Assembly (NCBI RefSeq): GCF_014648415.1
Contig: NZ_BMRB01000002.1
Coordinates: 1,075,260-1,139,259, forward strand
Length of the DNA: 64,000 nucleotides
Source of the DNA: Actinokineospora fastidiosa
GTDB lineage: Bacteria; Actinomycetota; Actinomycetes; Mycobacteriales; Pseudonocardiaceae
Reading direction: 5' to 3'
Part shown: piece after piece, positions 34,735-43,004 of the stretch
Position numbering within the stretch: the first letter of the stretch is position 1
Layout of the letters: each line of letters begins with the position of its first letter
Notes under the pieces: model-generated
The model's database searches: none
The model's input: the letters and a program-made list of their open reading frames with translations, nothing else
Told to the model about the DNA's origin: nothing
Translations under genes and position numbers: made by a program

Positions 34735-35489
34735 CGCCAGTGCGCGGGGCGGGTCCGTGCGGCGGGCAGGAGCGTCGTCACGTCGCCCACCGCGGCCGTG
34801 AGCTGCGGCTGGGTGACGAACAACGCGCCGGAGAGATCCGCTCCGCGCAGGTCCGCCCCACGCAGGTCGGCGCCGGTGAGGTCGGCCTTGGCGAGGTCGG
34901 CGCCACGCAGATCGGCGCCCAGCAGCAGCGCGCCGCGCAGGGACGCGCCGTTCAGAGCGCGTCGGCGCAGGTCGCGGCCGATCAGATCGGCTCCGGCGAG
35001 GTCGGGGCCGCGGCCGCGGGCCAGGTCGGCCGCCGCGCGGAGGACCCCGACCGCGGCCGAGCGCTGCGCGCCGACGTCGACGTCGGGGTCGTCGGCCGCT
35101 TTGTCCACTTGGTCCCGGATCCGGGCGAGGTCGGCGCGCACCGGCTCGGTCCCGGGCAGGGCCAGCGCCTCGGCGAGATGCCAGAGGAGTTCGTGGAGGG
35201 CGCGGACCTTGCCGAACCGGGCGAACATCGGCTCGGCGGCGGCAGGGTCGTCGCGCCAGTCGGGGCCCTGCGACACGCGCTGGCCCGCGCCGAAGCACTC
35301 GAAGACGGTGCACCCCGCGTAGCCGTTGTCGCGGAGGCGGTCGTGGACGCCGCAGCGGAAATCGGCCAGCAGGTTCCCGCACGGCGTCCCGGCGGGCTTG
35401 TCGACGGGGAAGTCGGCGGACCGGGTGAACGCGAGCGCGACACAGCACAGCCCGTGGCACCGGGAGCAGTCGGAGTGCAGTTCGCCCAC
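34731..35489 (-). CDS. Pentapeptide-repeat protein with Cys-rich N-terminus
   Basis: 252 aa. The first ~70 residues carry eight cysteines ('CSRCHGLCC', then single Cys around 37, 46, 60 and 65), a likely metal or Fe-S binding module. The C-terminal ~60 residues are about eleven pentapeptide repeats of the A(D/N)LxG type ('LRGADLAKADLTGADLRGAD'), which fold as a right-handed quadrilateral helix and can mimic DNA. A helical linker joins them. A -10-like TATTAC lies nine bases before the GTG. A Cys-rich head joined to pentapeptide repeats is familiar in actinobacteria; its function is not known. Confidence 0.8.
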   Translation of the reverse strand: MGELHSDCSRCHGLCCVALAFTRSADFPVDKPAGTPCGNLLADFRCGVHDRLRDNGYAGCTVFECFGAGQRVSQGPDWRDDPAAAEPMFARFGKVRALHELLWHLAEALALPGTEPVRADLARIRDQVDKAADDPDVDVGAQRSAAVGVLRAAADLARGRGPDLAGADLIGRDLRRRALNGASLRGALLLGADLRGADLAKADLTGADLRGADLRGADLSGALFVTQPQLTAAVGDVTTLLPAARTRPAHWR

Positions 35490-35517
35490 ACGGCCACAGT
35501 AATAGGGCGGATTTCCC

Positions 35518-35523
35518 TAGCCT
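35518..35523 (+). promoter_or_regulatory. -10 element of a leaderless promoter
   Basis: TAGCCT exactly seven bases before the ATG at 35531; no ribosome binding site. Confidence 0.5.
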
Positions 35524-35530
35524 GGTCGGC

Positions 35531-36400
35531 ATGGACTTCAGCAACCGGACCGCGTGGTCGCGGATGCCCGGGATCAACCGGGTGAACAGGGAGCGGGCGG
35601 GGCTGGCGTACGAGCGGGGCTGGCAGTTCGCCGAGGAGGCCCCCGCCCTCCTCGACCGCTGGCGCGTCCTCCCGCTCACCCAGCGCGGCGACATGCGCAT
35701 GGCGTACGGCGCCCTCACCGGCGTCTGCGACGGCCTGCCGTTCACCATGTTCGACTTCATCCGCCGCGACCGCGTCGTCAACATGCAGGCGATGGGCCTC
35801 ACGCTGAACAAACACCACGACTTCCGCACCGACTCGGTCTGGGCCGTCACCCTGCAGGCGCCGATGCCGTTCTTCCAGATCACGTCGAACAACGAGGTGT
35901 ACGCCGACGTCGACCACCACCCGCGCCCGATGACCGGCGAGCGCAAGTTCGACCGCAGACACCGCCTGGTGGACACCGACCCGCACGTGGCGGCGCAGAT
36001 CCTCACGCCGCCGCTGGTGGGTTTCCTTCGTGAGGCCGAACTGGGCACGTGGTCCCTGGTGGGGAACGAGCTGGTGTACGCGGAGATGGTGATGCTGGCG
36101 AACACGACGCCGCAGAAGGTGGTGGGGACGCTGGCGAAGCTGGCGCATCTGGTGACGTACCTGCCGAGGCACTTCGGTCAACCGCAGCCTTATCCGGGAC
36201 AGGGGTACCCGGGCTACCCGGCGCAGGGGTACGCGCCGCAGGGCTATCCAGCACAGGGGCAACCGCCTCAGGGCCCGCCGCAGGGGTATCCGGCGCAAGG
36301 GCCCTATCCGCCTCAGCCGTATCCGCAGCAGCCTTACCCGCCGCAGTATCCGCCGGGGACGACGCCGCCTCCGCCGTTCCAGCAGCCGGGCTACTACTAG
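35531..36400 (+). CDS. Soluble hypothetical protein with Pro/Gln/Tyr-rich tail
   Basis: 289 aa. Residues 1 to about 215 are a soluble alpha/beta domain ('SRMPGINRVNRERAGLAYER', 'FTMFDFIRRDRVVNMQAMGL', 'HPRPMTGERKFDRRHRLVDT') that I do not recognise. The last ~75 residues are repeats of the YPxQG/PQGYP kind, a disordered tail common in actinobacterial proteins that attach to membranes or to each other. No signal peptide or TM helix is visible. Confidence 0.75.
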   Translation: MDFSNRTAWSRMPGINRVNRERAGLAYERGWQFAEEAPALLDRWRVLPLTQRGDMRMAYGALTGVCDGLPFTMFDFIRRDRVVNMQAMGLTLNKHHDFRTDSVWAVTLQAPMPFFQITSNNEVYADVDHHPRPMTGERKFDRRHRLVDTDPHVAAQILTPPLVGFLREAELGTWSLVGNELVYAEMVMLANTTPQKVVGTLAKLAHLVTYLPRHFGQPQPYPGQGYPGYPAQGYAPQGYPAQGQPPQGPPQGYPAQGPYPPQPYPQQPYPPQYPPGTTPPPPFQQPGYY

Positions 36401-36401
36401 G

Positions 36402-36899
36402 TCAGTTCCACCGGCCAAGGGTCGGCAGCCCGCCGGAGCGGGTGCGCACCGAGGTGGAGCGGTGCAGGTCCTGATCGCCCCGCTCGAGGACGTCGTTCTC
36501 CCAGTCCAGCAACTGCTGCCGCTGATACGGCGTCAACGCCGCGCGCTCGCCGGGATCCAGATCGCTCCACGAGAGCCTGCCGTCCCGGAACAGGCGACGC
36601 AGCTCGCGAAAGGGCCGACCCGACACAGACGGCTCGGCACTCCGCCGCGACTCAGCGGTCCGGCGCGGTTCACCGGTCCGCCGGGGCTCTCTGGGCTGCC
36701 GCGACTCGCTGGTCCGGCGCGACTCACTGTTCCGGCGCCGCTCACCGGTCCGCCGGGGCTCGCCGCTCTGGCGCGGCTCCGTGGTGCGGCGCGGCGCACT
36801 GCTCTGGGGCGGCTCGGCGCGTCGGGGTCCTCGGGCCGCTCGGCGTGGGACGCAGGCGCATCCGAGGCCGACGGTCAGGCCGCATCGCTGGCATTCCAT
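36402..36899 (-). CDS. Cys-ribbon protein with Arg-rich hexapeptide repeats
   Basis: About 165 aa. The ATG at 36899 begins 'MECQRCGLTVGLGCACVPR', a CxxC...CxC zinc-ribbon-like head; two GTGs at 36905 and 36908 are alternative starts. Residues ~30-90 are nine imperfect copies of a six-residue unit near RRTGEP ('RRTTEP', 'RQSGEP', 'RRTGER', 'RRNSES'), strongly basic. The C-terminus has 'LFRDGRLSWSDLDPGERAAL' then 'TPYQRQQLLDWENDVLERGD'. The repeats may bind nucleic acid. No family recognised. Confidence 0.65.
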   Translation of the reverse strand: MECQRCGLTVGLGCACVPRRAARGPRRAEPPQSSAPRRTTEPRQSGEPRRTGERRRNSESRRTSESRQPREPRRTGEPRRTAESRRSAEPSVSGRPFRELRRLFRDGRLSWSDLDPGERAALTPYQRQQLLDWENDVLERGDQDLHRSTSVRTRSGGLPTLGRWN

Positions 36900-36957
36900 G
36901 CCCACCACCCGATGAGAAGTCGATGTCTCCGGGGAAGTCGGGGCACCAGGCGGGGTG

Positions 36958-37695
36958 TTACAGCGGTTTCCGGGCCAGGAGGGAGAAGGTGTTCGGGAGT
37001 TGGCCGCGCCAGGCGGCGGCGTTGGTGTTGTGGGGGCGCCAGAAGGGGTCTGGGTGTTCGGCTAGGTGGAGGAGGTCCAGGTTCGCGGCCAGGACGGCGG
37101 TGATGACATCGGACAGGGTTGCCTGCCACTCCACGGCGCCGTTGGCGGGGAAGGTGTCGTTGACGTGGGAGCGGGCGAAGTAGCCTCGGTCGGGGCGGAT
37201 GCGCGGTTCGTCCTCGTCCCAGGTCCACAGTGGAACCATGGGATGGGCTTCGTACACGAACAGGTGTCCGCCGGGGCGCAGCAAGGCCGTGACGTCCCGC
37301 GCCCAGGCGGTGAGGTCCGGGAGCCAGATCAGGGCGCCCTTGCCGGTGTAGACGAGGTCGGCGCAGCCGGGGCGCAGCGGGGCTCCCGGGAGTTCGGCCA
37401 CCACGTAGCGGCAGGGGACGCCCAGGTCCGCTGCCCGGCGGGACGCCGCGGTGGCGGCTGTCCTGCTGAAGTCGACGCCGACCACCGAGGCCGCGCCCGC
37501 CTTCACCAGCGCGACGTCGTCGAGGCCATGGCCGCTCTGCAGGTGGACGACAGCGGGGGCGGCCTCCAGCAAGGGCCGCAGCAGATCGAGCTCCACCGGG
37601 AACAGCGACGTCCCCGCCCGAGCCTCGGCCAGCAGTTCGGCGTACTCGCGCACGTGCTTGCGGGAGGCGGTCTCCCACGCGGCCCGGTTGTCCAT
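36958..37695 (-). CDS. Class I SAM-dependent methyltransferase
   Basis: 245 aa. Motif I 'PAVVHLQSGHGLDDVALVKA', post-motif I 'SVVGVDFSRTA', motif II 'CADLVYTGKGALIWLPDL' and 'ALLRPGGHLFVYEAHPM' are as in Methyltransf_11/25-type enzymes. The substrate is unknown; the 'GHGLDD' loop is a slightly unusual form of the SAM-binding glycine loop. It overlaps the stop of the upstream aminotransferase by one base (TGATG), so the two may act on the same small molecule. Confidence 0.85.
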   Translation of the reverse strand: MDNRAAWETASRKHVREYAELLAEARAGTSLFPVELDLLRPLLEAAPAVVHLQSGHGLDDVALVKAGAASVVGVDFSRTAATAASRRAADLGVPCRYVVAELPGAPLRPGCADLVYTGKGALIWLPDLTAWARDVTALLRPGGHLFVYEAHPMVPLWTWDEDEPRIRPDRGYFARSHVNDTFPANGAVEWQATLSDVITAVLAANLDLLHLAEHPDPFWRPHNTNAAAWRGQLPNTFSLLARKPL

Positions 37696-38864
37696 CACGT
37701 CAGGTGGGCGCCGAGGCGGGTCAGGCCGTCGACGATCTTCTCCTCGGACAGGCCGGAGAAGTTGAGCCGGGCGTGGTTGTGCTCGGGCTCCCCCGCGAAG
37801 AACGACGCCCCCGGCACGTACGTCACCCGCGCCTTGGGCAGCGCAGTGTCGCGCATGAACGCCGTGGTGTCGAAGCCCTCCGGGAAGGTCAGCCAGGTGA
37901 ACAGCCCGCCGGTCGGGGAGGTGAAGCGGGTGGTGCCGGGGAACGCGTCGGCCAGGGTCTTCAGCATGAGGTCGCGCTTGTCGCGGTACACCGCGCGGAC
38001 CGAGGCGATGTGCGCGTCGATGTCGTACCGGTCCAGGTACAGCGACACCGCGGCCATGTTGAGCGTGCCGCACTGGGTGTCGGCGGCGAGCTTCAGCAGG
38101 GTGAGCTTGTCCAGGATCTCCGGGCTCGCGACCGCCCAACCCAGGCGCATGCCGGGCGCGAGGATCTTGGAGAAGCTGCCCAGGTGCAGCACCCGGCCCT
38201 CGGTGTCCAGGCTTTTCAGGGTGGGCAAAGCCTCGCCGTCGTACCGCAGCGCACGGTAGGGGGTGTCCTCGACGACCAGCAGGTCGTACCGGTTGGCGAG
38301 GTCGATCAGCGCGCGCCTGCGCTCCAGGCTCATCGTCACGCCGGTCGGGTTCTGGAAGTCCGGGACGGTGTAGAGGAGCCTGGCGCGCGGCGACTCCGCC
38401 AGCACCCGCTCCAGGTCCGCCGGGTCCATGCCGTCGTCGTCGGTGCGCACGGGCGCGTACGTCGGCTCGAGCGGGTTGAACGCGATCAGCGCGCCCAGGA
38501 ACGTCGGGTTCTCCGTGACCACGGTGTCGCCCGGATTGAGCACGAGCTTGCCCGCGAGGTCCAGGCCCTGCTGCGCGCCCTGGATGATCAGCACGTCGTC
38601 GGCGCCGCACGCGATCCCGTCGCGCGCGAGCCGCCGGGCGACGTGCTCGCGCAGCGAGGGCAGCCCGTTGGACGGGCAGTACTGCAACGCCGACGGGTCG
38701 CCCGCGAGCAGTTCGTCGTAGACGGCGCGCAGGTCGTCGGTCGGGAACAGCGCGGGATCGGGGTAGCCGCCACCGAAGGAGATGATCGCCGGGTCGGCCC
38801 CGTGCCGCAGCAGGTCGCGGATCGCGGAGGGACCCACCCGACTCATCCGGTCTGCGTACCGCAC
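37695..38864 (-). CDS. PLP-dependent aminotransferase (fold type I, 2-aminoadipate/MocR-like)
   Basis: 389 aa. 'ALQYCPSNGLPSLREHVARR', 'QGAQQGLDLAGKLVLNPGDT', 'TVPDFQNPTGVTMSLERRRA' and the PLP lysine context 'HLGSFSKILAPGMRLGW' mark a LysN/2-aminoadipate-type aminotransferase. The GTG at 38864 has GAGGAGG four bases upstream, which settles the start. It is divergent from an Lrp/AsnC regulator with a perfect 16-bp palindrome in the gap, and coupled to a methyltransferase. It most likely acts on a branched or aromatic amino acid under Lrp control. Confidence 0.88.
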   Translation of the reverse strand: MRYADRMSRVGPSAIRDLLRHGADPAIISFGGGYPDPALFPTDDLRAVYDELLAGDPSALQYCPSNGLPSLREHVARRLARDGIACGADDVLIIQGAQQGLDLAGKLVLNPGDTVVTENPTFLGALIAFNPLEPTYAPVRTDDDGMDPADLERVLAESPRARLLYTVPDFQNPTGVTMSLERRRALIDLANRYDLLVVEDTPYRALRYDGEALPTLKSLDTEGRVLHLGSFSKILAPGMRLGWAVASPEILDKLTLLKLAADTQCGTLNMAAVSLYLDRYDIDAHIASVRAVYRDKRDLMLKTLADAFPGTTRFTSPTGGLFTWLTFPEGFDTTAFMRDTALPKARVTYVPGASFFAGEPEHNHARLNFSGLSEEKIVDGLTRLGAHLT

Positions 38865-38881
38865 CGAGCCTCCTCGCAATC

Positions 38882-38897
38882 GCATGGTCCGCCATGC
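38882..38897. promoter_or_regulatory. Palindromic operator between the aminotransferase and lrp genes
   Basis: GCATGG-TCCG-CCATGC, a perfect inverted repeat with six-base arms. It lies just upstream of the lrp promoter (-35 TTGTGG at 38899, 17-base spacer, -10 TATAGT at 38922) and 18 bases before the aminotransferase start, so one regulator could control both directions. Confidence 0.55.
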
Positions 38898-38937
38898 CTT
38901 GTGGCTTACGTTCGCCAGTCCTATAGTGCCGATCGAC

Positions 38938-39450
38938 ATGGCAAATGACAAGCACGAGCCGGTACCCCGACTCGACGACACGGACGTGGCCATCCTCAAG
39001 TACCTCGCCGAGGACGCCCGGCTCTCCCAGCGCGCGATCGCCCGCGGGGTGGGCATGTCCCCGCCCGCGGTCGCCGACCGCATCGCCAGACTGGAGTCGC
39101 TGGGGGTGATCGAGGGCTACCGGGCCCGGATCAACTACGGCCTGCTCGGCCGCGCCCTGACCGTCGTCGTGGGCATCGCCTCCGAGCGCAGCGACAACCA
39201 GCGCGAACTGGCCCAGCAGGTGGTGGAGATCCCCGAGGTCGAGAGCGTCGACCTGGTGACCGGCGCGCTGGACCTGCAGGTGCGGCTGCGCGTGCGCGAC
39301 CAGGCCCACTTCAACGAGGTCTACTTCGACCGGCTGCTCGCCCTGCCCGGCATCCGCCACACCGAGACCGCGCTCGTGCTCTACGCCTACACCCCCGACA
39401 ACTTCGCCGACCGCGTCCTGACCAGCCTCACCCCACCGGAGGAACCGTGA
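38938..39450 (+). CDS. Lrp/AsnC family regulator
   Basis: 170 aa. 'LDDTDVAILKYLAEDARLSQ' then 'RAIARGVGMSPPAVADRIAR' then 'LESLGVIEGY' is the N-terminal HTH; the C-terminal RAM domain ('VVVGIASERS', 'VESVDLVTGALDLQVRLRVR' and 'LPGIRHTET') binds amino acids and forms octamers. It is divergent from the aminotransferase gene and overlaps the cupin gene by four bases (GTGA), so it probably controls both sides in response to an amino acid. Confidence 0.9.
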   Translation: MANDKHEPVPRLDDTDVAILKYLAEDARLSQRAIARGVGMSPPAVADRIARLESLGVIEGYRARINYGLLGRALTVVVGIASERSDNQRELAQQVVEIPEVESVDLVTGALDLQVRLRVRDQAHFNEVYFDRLLALPGIRHTETALVLYAYTPDNFADRVLTSLTPPEEP

Positions 39451-39845
39451 CCGAGCACTTCAGCACCGAGGCCAAGGGGACGCCGACCGCGCCCGGCCGG
39501 TACGTGACCGTCGGCGACATCGACCCGGTCGAGTTCGTCGAGGGCCTGGCGTTCCGGCCCGTGCTCGGCCAGAGCGCCATGGCCAACTTCGTCAGCTTCG
39601 AGCCCAACACGACCGCGCCGCTGCACGTCCACGAGGAGGAGCAGATCACGATCGTGGTCGAGGGCGAGTTCGAGTTCACATTGGACGGCGAGACGCGGAC
39701 CATGCGCGCGGGCGACGTCGCCGTCATCCCGCCGTGGGTCCCGCACGGCGCGCACACGAAGGACACCACGTGCAGGCAGATCGACGTGTTCACCCCGCCG
39801 CGCACGTCGCTGCTCGACCACGCCCGCAAGCAGGCCGAGAGCTGA
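39447..39845 (+). CDS. Cupin-domain protein
   Basis: 132 aa. The single-domain cupin motifs are complete: 'APLHVHEEEQITIVVEGEFE' gives the His-His-Glu ligands and 'MRAGDVAVIPPWVPHGAHT' the second motif with the final His. It binds a metal and could be a small dioxygenase or isomerase. The GTG overlaps the lrp stop, and the quinone oxidoreductase gene follows three bases after its stop, so it is part of a three-gene operon. Confidence 0.85.
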   Translation: MTEHFSTEAKGTPTAPGRYVTVGDIDPVEFVEGLAFRPVLGQSAMANFVSFEPNTTAPLHVHEEEQITIVVEGEFEFTLDGETRTMRAGDVAVIPPWVPHGAHTKDTTCRQIDVFTPPRTSLLDHARKQAES

Positions 39846-39847
39846 CG

Positions 39848-40810
39848 ATGCGCGCGATCCAGGTCAGCCGGTTCGGCGCCGAGGACGTGCTCGTCCCCAC
39901 CGACCTGCCCCTCCCCGAGCCCGCGGCGGGGCAGGTGCGCGTGCGCCTGCACGCCGCGGGCGTCAACCCGGCGGACACCTACGTCCGCACCGGGCAGTAC
40001 GCCTTCTTCACCCCGCCGCTGCCCTACACGCCCGGCTTCGACGGGGCGGGCGTGGTCGACGCGGTCGGCCCCGGCGTCACCTCGGCGGCGCCGGGCGACC
40101 GCGTGTTCGTCAGCGCGCTCGGCCGGTCCACGGGGACCTACGCCGAGTACGTCGTCGCCGACGAGCCCGACGTGCAGCCCCTGCCGGACTCGCTGTCCTA
40201 CGCCCAGGGCGCCGCCGTCGGCGTCCCCTGCGCCACGGCGTGGCGGGCGCTGTTCCAGAAGGCCGCCCTGCAGCCCGGCGAGACCGTGCTGATCCACGGC
40301 GCCAGCGGCGGCGTCGGCATCCCCGCCACCCAGCTCGCCCGCGACGCGGGCGCGACCGTCATCGGCACGGCGGGCACCTGCGCGGGCGCGGACCTCGTGC
40401 TGGCCGCGGGCGCGCACCACGTCCTCGACCACACCTCCCCCGGCTACCTCGACAAGCTCGCCGCGCTCGCCCCCGCGGTGGTCGTCGAGATGCTCGCCGA
40501 CGTGAACCTGGCCAAGGACCTGGAGATCATCGCCCCGCGCGGGCGGATCGTCGTGGTGGGCAGCCGCGGCAGCCTCGACTTCACGCCGCGGCTGACCATG
40601 CGCAAGGAGGCGACGATCCACGGCACCGCGCTCTGGAACGCCACCGCCGAGGAGTCCGCCACCGCCCTGCGCGCCATCGGCGCCAAGCTCCGCTCGGGCG
40701 TCCTGCACCCCATGGTCGGCACCGAACTCCCCCTCGACGCCGCCCAGGAGGCCCACCGCCGCGTCCTCGCGCCGGGATCACTGGGCAAGATGGTGCTGAA
40801 CACCGCCTAG
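39848..40810 (+). CDS. Zinc-free quinone oxidoreductase (MDR family)
   Basis: 320 aa. NADPH:quinone reductase type of the medium-chain dehydrogenases: 'HAAGVNPADTYVRTGQYAFF' and 'PYTPGFDGAGVVDAVG' in the catalytic half and 'VLIHGASGGVGIPATQLARD' for NADPH. The zinc-binding cysteines of alcohol dehydrogenases are absent. Such enzymes reduce quinones or enones and are linked to oxidative or electrophile stress. It is the last gene of the lrp-cupin operon; its stop shares CTAG with the NACHT gene. Confidence 0.88.
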   Translation: MRAIQVSRFGAEDVLVPTDLPLPEPAAGQVRVRLHAAGVNPADTYVRTGQYAFFTPPLPYTPGFDGAGVVDAVGPGVTSAAPGDRVFVSALGRSTGTYAEYVVADEPDVQPLPDSLSYAQGAAVGVPCATAWRALFQKAALQPGETVLIHGASGGVGIPATQLARDAGATVIGTAGTCAGADLVLAAGAHHVLDHTSPGYLDKLAALAPAVVVEMLADVNLAKDLEIIAPRGRIVVVGSRGSLDFTPRLTMRKEATIHGTALWNATAEESATALRAIGAKLRSGVLHPMVGTELPLDAAQEAHRRVLAPGSLGKMVLNTA

Positions 40811-42939
40811 CCAGCGAGGTGGTCGCGGAGGCGGGCGTGCCGGAACTGGTAGACCCCGCCCGCCTGCCGCAGGACACCCCTGCGGTGGGCGTCGACCAGG
40901 AAGCCCATCACCGGCCAGGGCAGCTTCCCGGTGAGCGACAGCCACGTCCGCGCCACCAGCCACGGGCCCCAGACGGTGACGAACAGCATCCAGATCAGCA
41001 GTCCGAGCACCGCCATGGTGGCGGTGCCGAGCACCCAGAGGCCGCCGGGGAAGACGACCGCGAACGGCGTGCCGAACGCGGGCTCCATGGCCAGCCGGAG
41101 CATCAGCCAGAACACCGCCGAGCCGCCCACGCCCACCGCGAGCCCCTGGCGCAGCGCCGTGCGCCGGTCGGTGCGCAGCAGGTCGGCCGGGCTCGTGGTC
41201 TCGGTGGGGGTGACCGGGACGCCGAGCGCGCGGACGAAGGAGACCACGAACCACAGCGCCGCGCCGCAGAACAGCCCGGCGGCCAGACCGACCAGCAGCA
41301 CCCCGCCGTCCCGCCCGGACAGCGACGCCACCACGCCGAAGAGGAGCCCGCCGACGGTCCAGACCGCGAACCAGGCCAGGTTGCGCCAGGTGGTCAGGCT
41401 CCGCAGGAGCCGCGCGCCGATCTGGCGCGCCCGGCCCCGCATCCGGAGTCGGACGCGGGCGGGGGTGAGCCGGATGCCGCGGCCCTGGCCCACGATGAGC
41501 CCGCCCGCGAGCCCGGTGGCCGCGCCCGCGATCAGGGTGGCGACCAGCCACGCCTGCCTGCCGCCGCCGTCGGGCCAGTGCCCGGCCCAGCCGGGGAACC
41601 CCGCGCCGAGCCAGGTGGCCGCGGTGATCACCAGGCCCGCCACCGCGCCCACGACGGTCCTCGGCACCGCCGTGACGAGCCGCCACCAGGCGATGTCCTG
41701 GGTGCGCAGCCGGAGGGAGTGCCTGGCCAGGAAGGCGAGGTGCCGCCGCGCCCTGGCCGCGGTCGCCTCCGTCAGGTCGTCGGAGTAGACCGCGGGCACG
41801 AACCCCGCGAGCAGGCGGTCCTCGATCAGTTCCCGCGTGGTCCGGGTGTCCGGGCTGGACACCGCCAGCAGTCGGGCGGGATCGGCGGCGGTGTCGCTGA
41901 ACACGGCCCGGGCGAGCGCGACCATCAGCGGGGTCGACAGCACCTCGGACAACGCGCTGTCGATGCCGGACCGCCGGGCGTGCGCGAGCACCGGATGCCA
42001 CTTCGTCCTGGTGTCGCGGCCTTTGCGGGTGGTCAGCGGCAGGTAGCCCGCGACGTCGTCGATCGTGAGCCGGTCGAGGCGCACGACCGCGGCCGAGGCG
42101 AGCGGGTCGGCGGCGGCGGCGCGGAACTCGTCCGGCCTGCTGGTCAGCAGGAACCGGTCGCCCGGCAGCACGCCCCGGTTGATCCGGGTGACGACCGCCC
42201 CCCGGATGCCCTCGGGCACCTCGTCGAGCCCGTCGAGCACCGGGAGGACCAGGCGGTCGGCGAGCAACCGGGCGGCGAGCGTGCCGCCGCTGTCGTCGGC
42301 CGCGCTCAGCATCGGGTAGTCGGCGATGAGCTGCTCGGCGAGCCAGTCCCGCAGGGGAGCGCTCATCGGGTCCCACGAGCCCAGCGGGAAGATCACCGGC
42401 ACCGGATCGCCCGGGGCGCGCTGGTCGAGCAGGGGCAGGGTGAACCGGGACGCCAGGATCGTCTTGCCCGCCCCGGCCGCGCCGAGCACCACCAGCCGAC
42501 CGGACGGCACGCGCCGGAACACCGCGACCACGTCGTCGCGGCCCGCCAGGTCCAGCGGCGAGTCGTCATCGTGCGCGCGGTTGATGTTCTGCCAGTGGTC
42601 GGTGGTCTCGTCGTCGACGACCGACCAGCGGAACGGCAGCGGGAAAGGGTCGTGGACCCGGCGGATGCGCTCCTCGGTCTCCCACTGGGCGCGCACGGCG
42701 TTCGCCAGGACGTCGGCGACGGCCCCCGGCGCCACCGGCCGCTTCTCCTGCGGCGGGGCCGAGATCAGCATGGTGACCAGGGTGACGCAGGCGGTCACCA
42801 TGCTGATGACGCTGGCGACCTTGTCCCCTCGGTCCAGCTCGCCGTCGGGGAGGAACAGCAGCAGGATCGCGGCCACCGCGACGCAGAACACCACGACGCT
42901 GACGACGCGCACCTTCCGCCACACCGCTGACCGCCGCAC
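40807..42939 (-). CDS. Membrane-embedded NACHT-type NTPase
   Basis: 710 aa from the GTG at 42939, chosen because GGAGG lies seven bases upstream; an ATG at 42975 is possible but lacks a binding site. Two N-terminal TM helices (about 12-30 and 41-59) are followed by a NACHT domain: Walker A 'VVLGAAGAGKTILAS' (about 150-164), Walker B 'LVLPVLDGLDEVPEG' and 'DRFLLTSRPDEFRAAA'. The C-terminal ~300 residues contain about eight more TM helices and end with a short soluble tail 'GVYQFRHARLRDHLAG'. Membrane NACHT proteins of this layout are STAND signalling NTPases of actinobacteria; defence or stress roles are suspected, not shown. Confidence 0.85.
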   Translation of the reverse strand: MRRSAVWRKVRVVSVVVFCVAVAAILLLFLPDGELDRGDKVASVISMVTACVTLVTMLISAPPQEKRPVAPGAVADVLANAVRAQWETEERIRRVHDPFPLPFRWSVVDDETTDHWQNINRAHDDDSPLDLAGRDDVVAVFRRVPSGRLVVLGAAGAGKTILASRFTLPLLDQRAPGDPVPVIFPLGSWDPMSAPLRDWLAEQLIADYPMLSAADDSGGTLAARLLADRLVLPVLDGLDEVPEGIRGAVVTRINRGVLPGDRFLLTSRPDEFRAAAADPLASAAVVRLDRLTIDDVAGYLPLTTRKGRDTRTKWHPVLAHARRSGIDSALSEVLSTPLMVALARAVFSDTAADPARLLAVSSPDTRTTRELIEDRLLAGFVPAVYSDDLTEATAARARRHLAFLARHSLRLRTQDIAWWRLVTAVPRTVVGAVAGLVITAATWLGAGFPGWAGHWPDGGGRQAWLVATLIAGAATGLAGGLIVGQGRGIRLTPARVRLRMRGRARQIGARLLRSLTTWRNLAWFAVWTVGGLLFGVVASLSGRDGGVLLVGLAAGLFCGAALWFVVSFVRALGVPVTPTETTSPADLLRTDRRTALRQGLAVGVGGSAVFWLMLRLAMEPAFGTPFAVVFPGGLWVLGTATMAVLGLLIWMLFVTVWGPWLVARTWLSLTGKLPWPVMGFLVDAHRRGVLRQAGGVYQFRHARLRDHLAG

Positions 42940-43004
42940 CCGTCCGCCTCCGCTCCGGCATCCGGTGATCATCATGCCGGACGCGACGCCGAGGGCGGGC
43001 GCGA

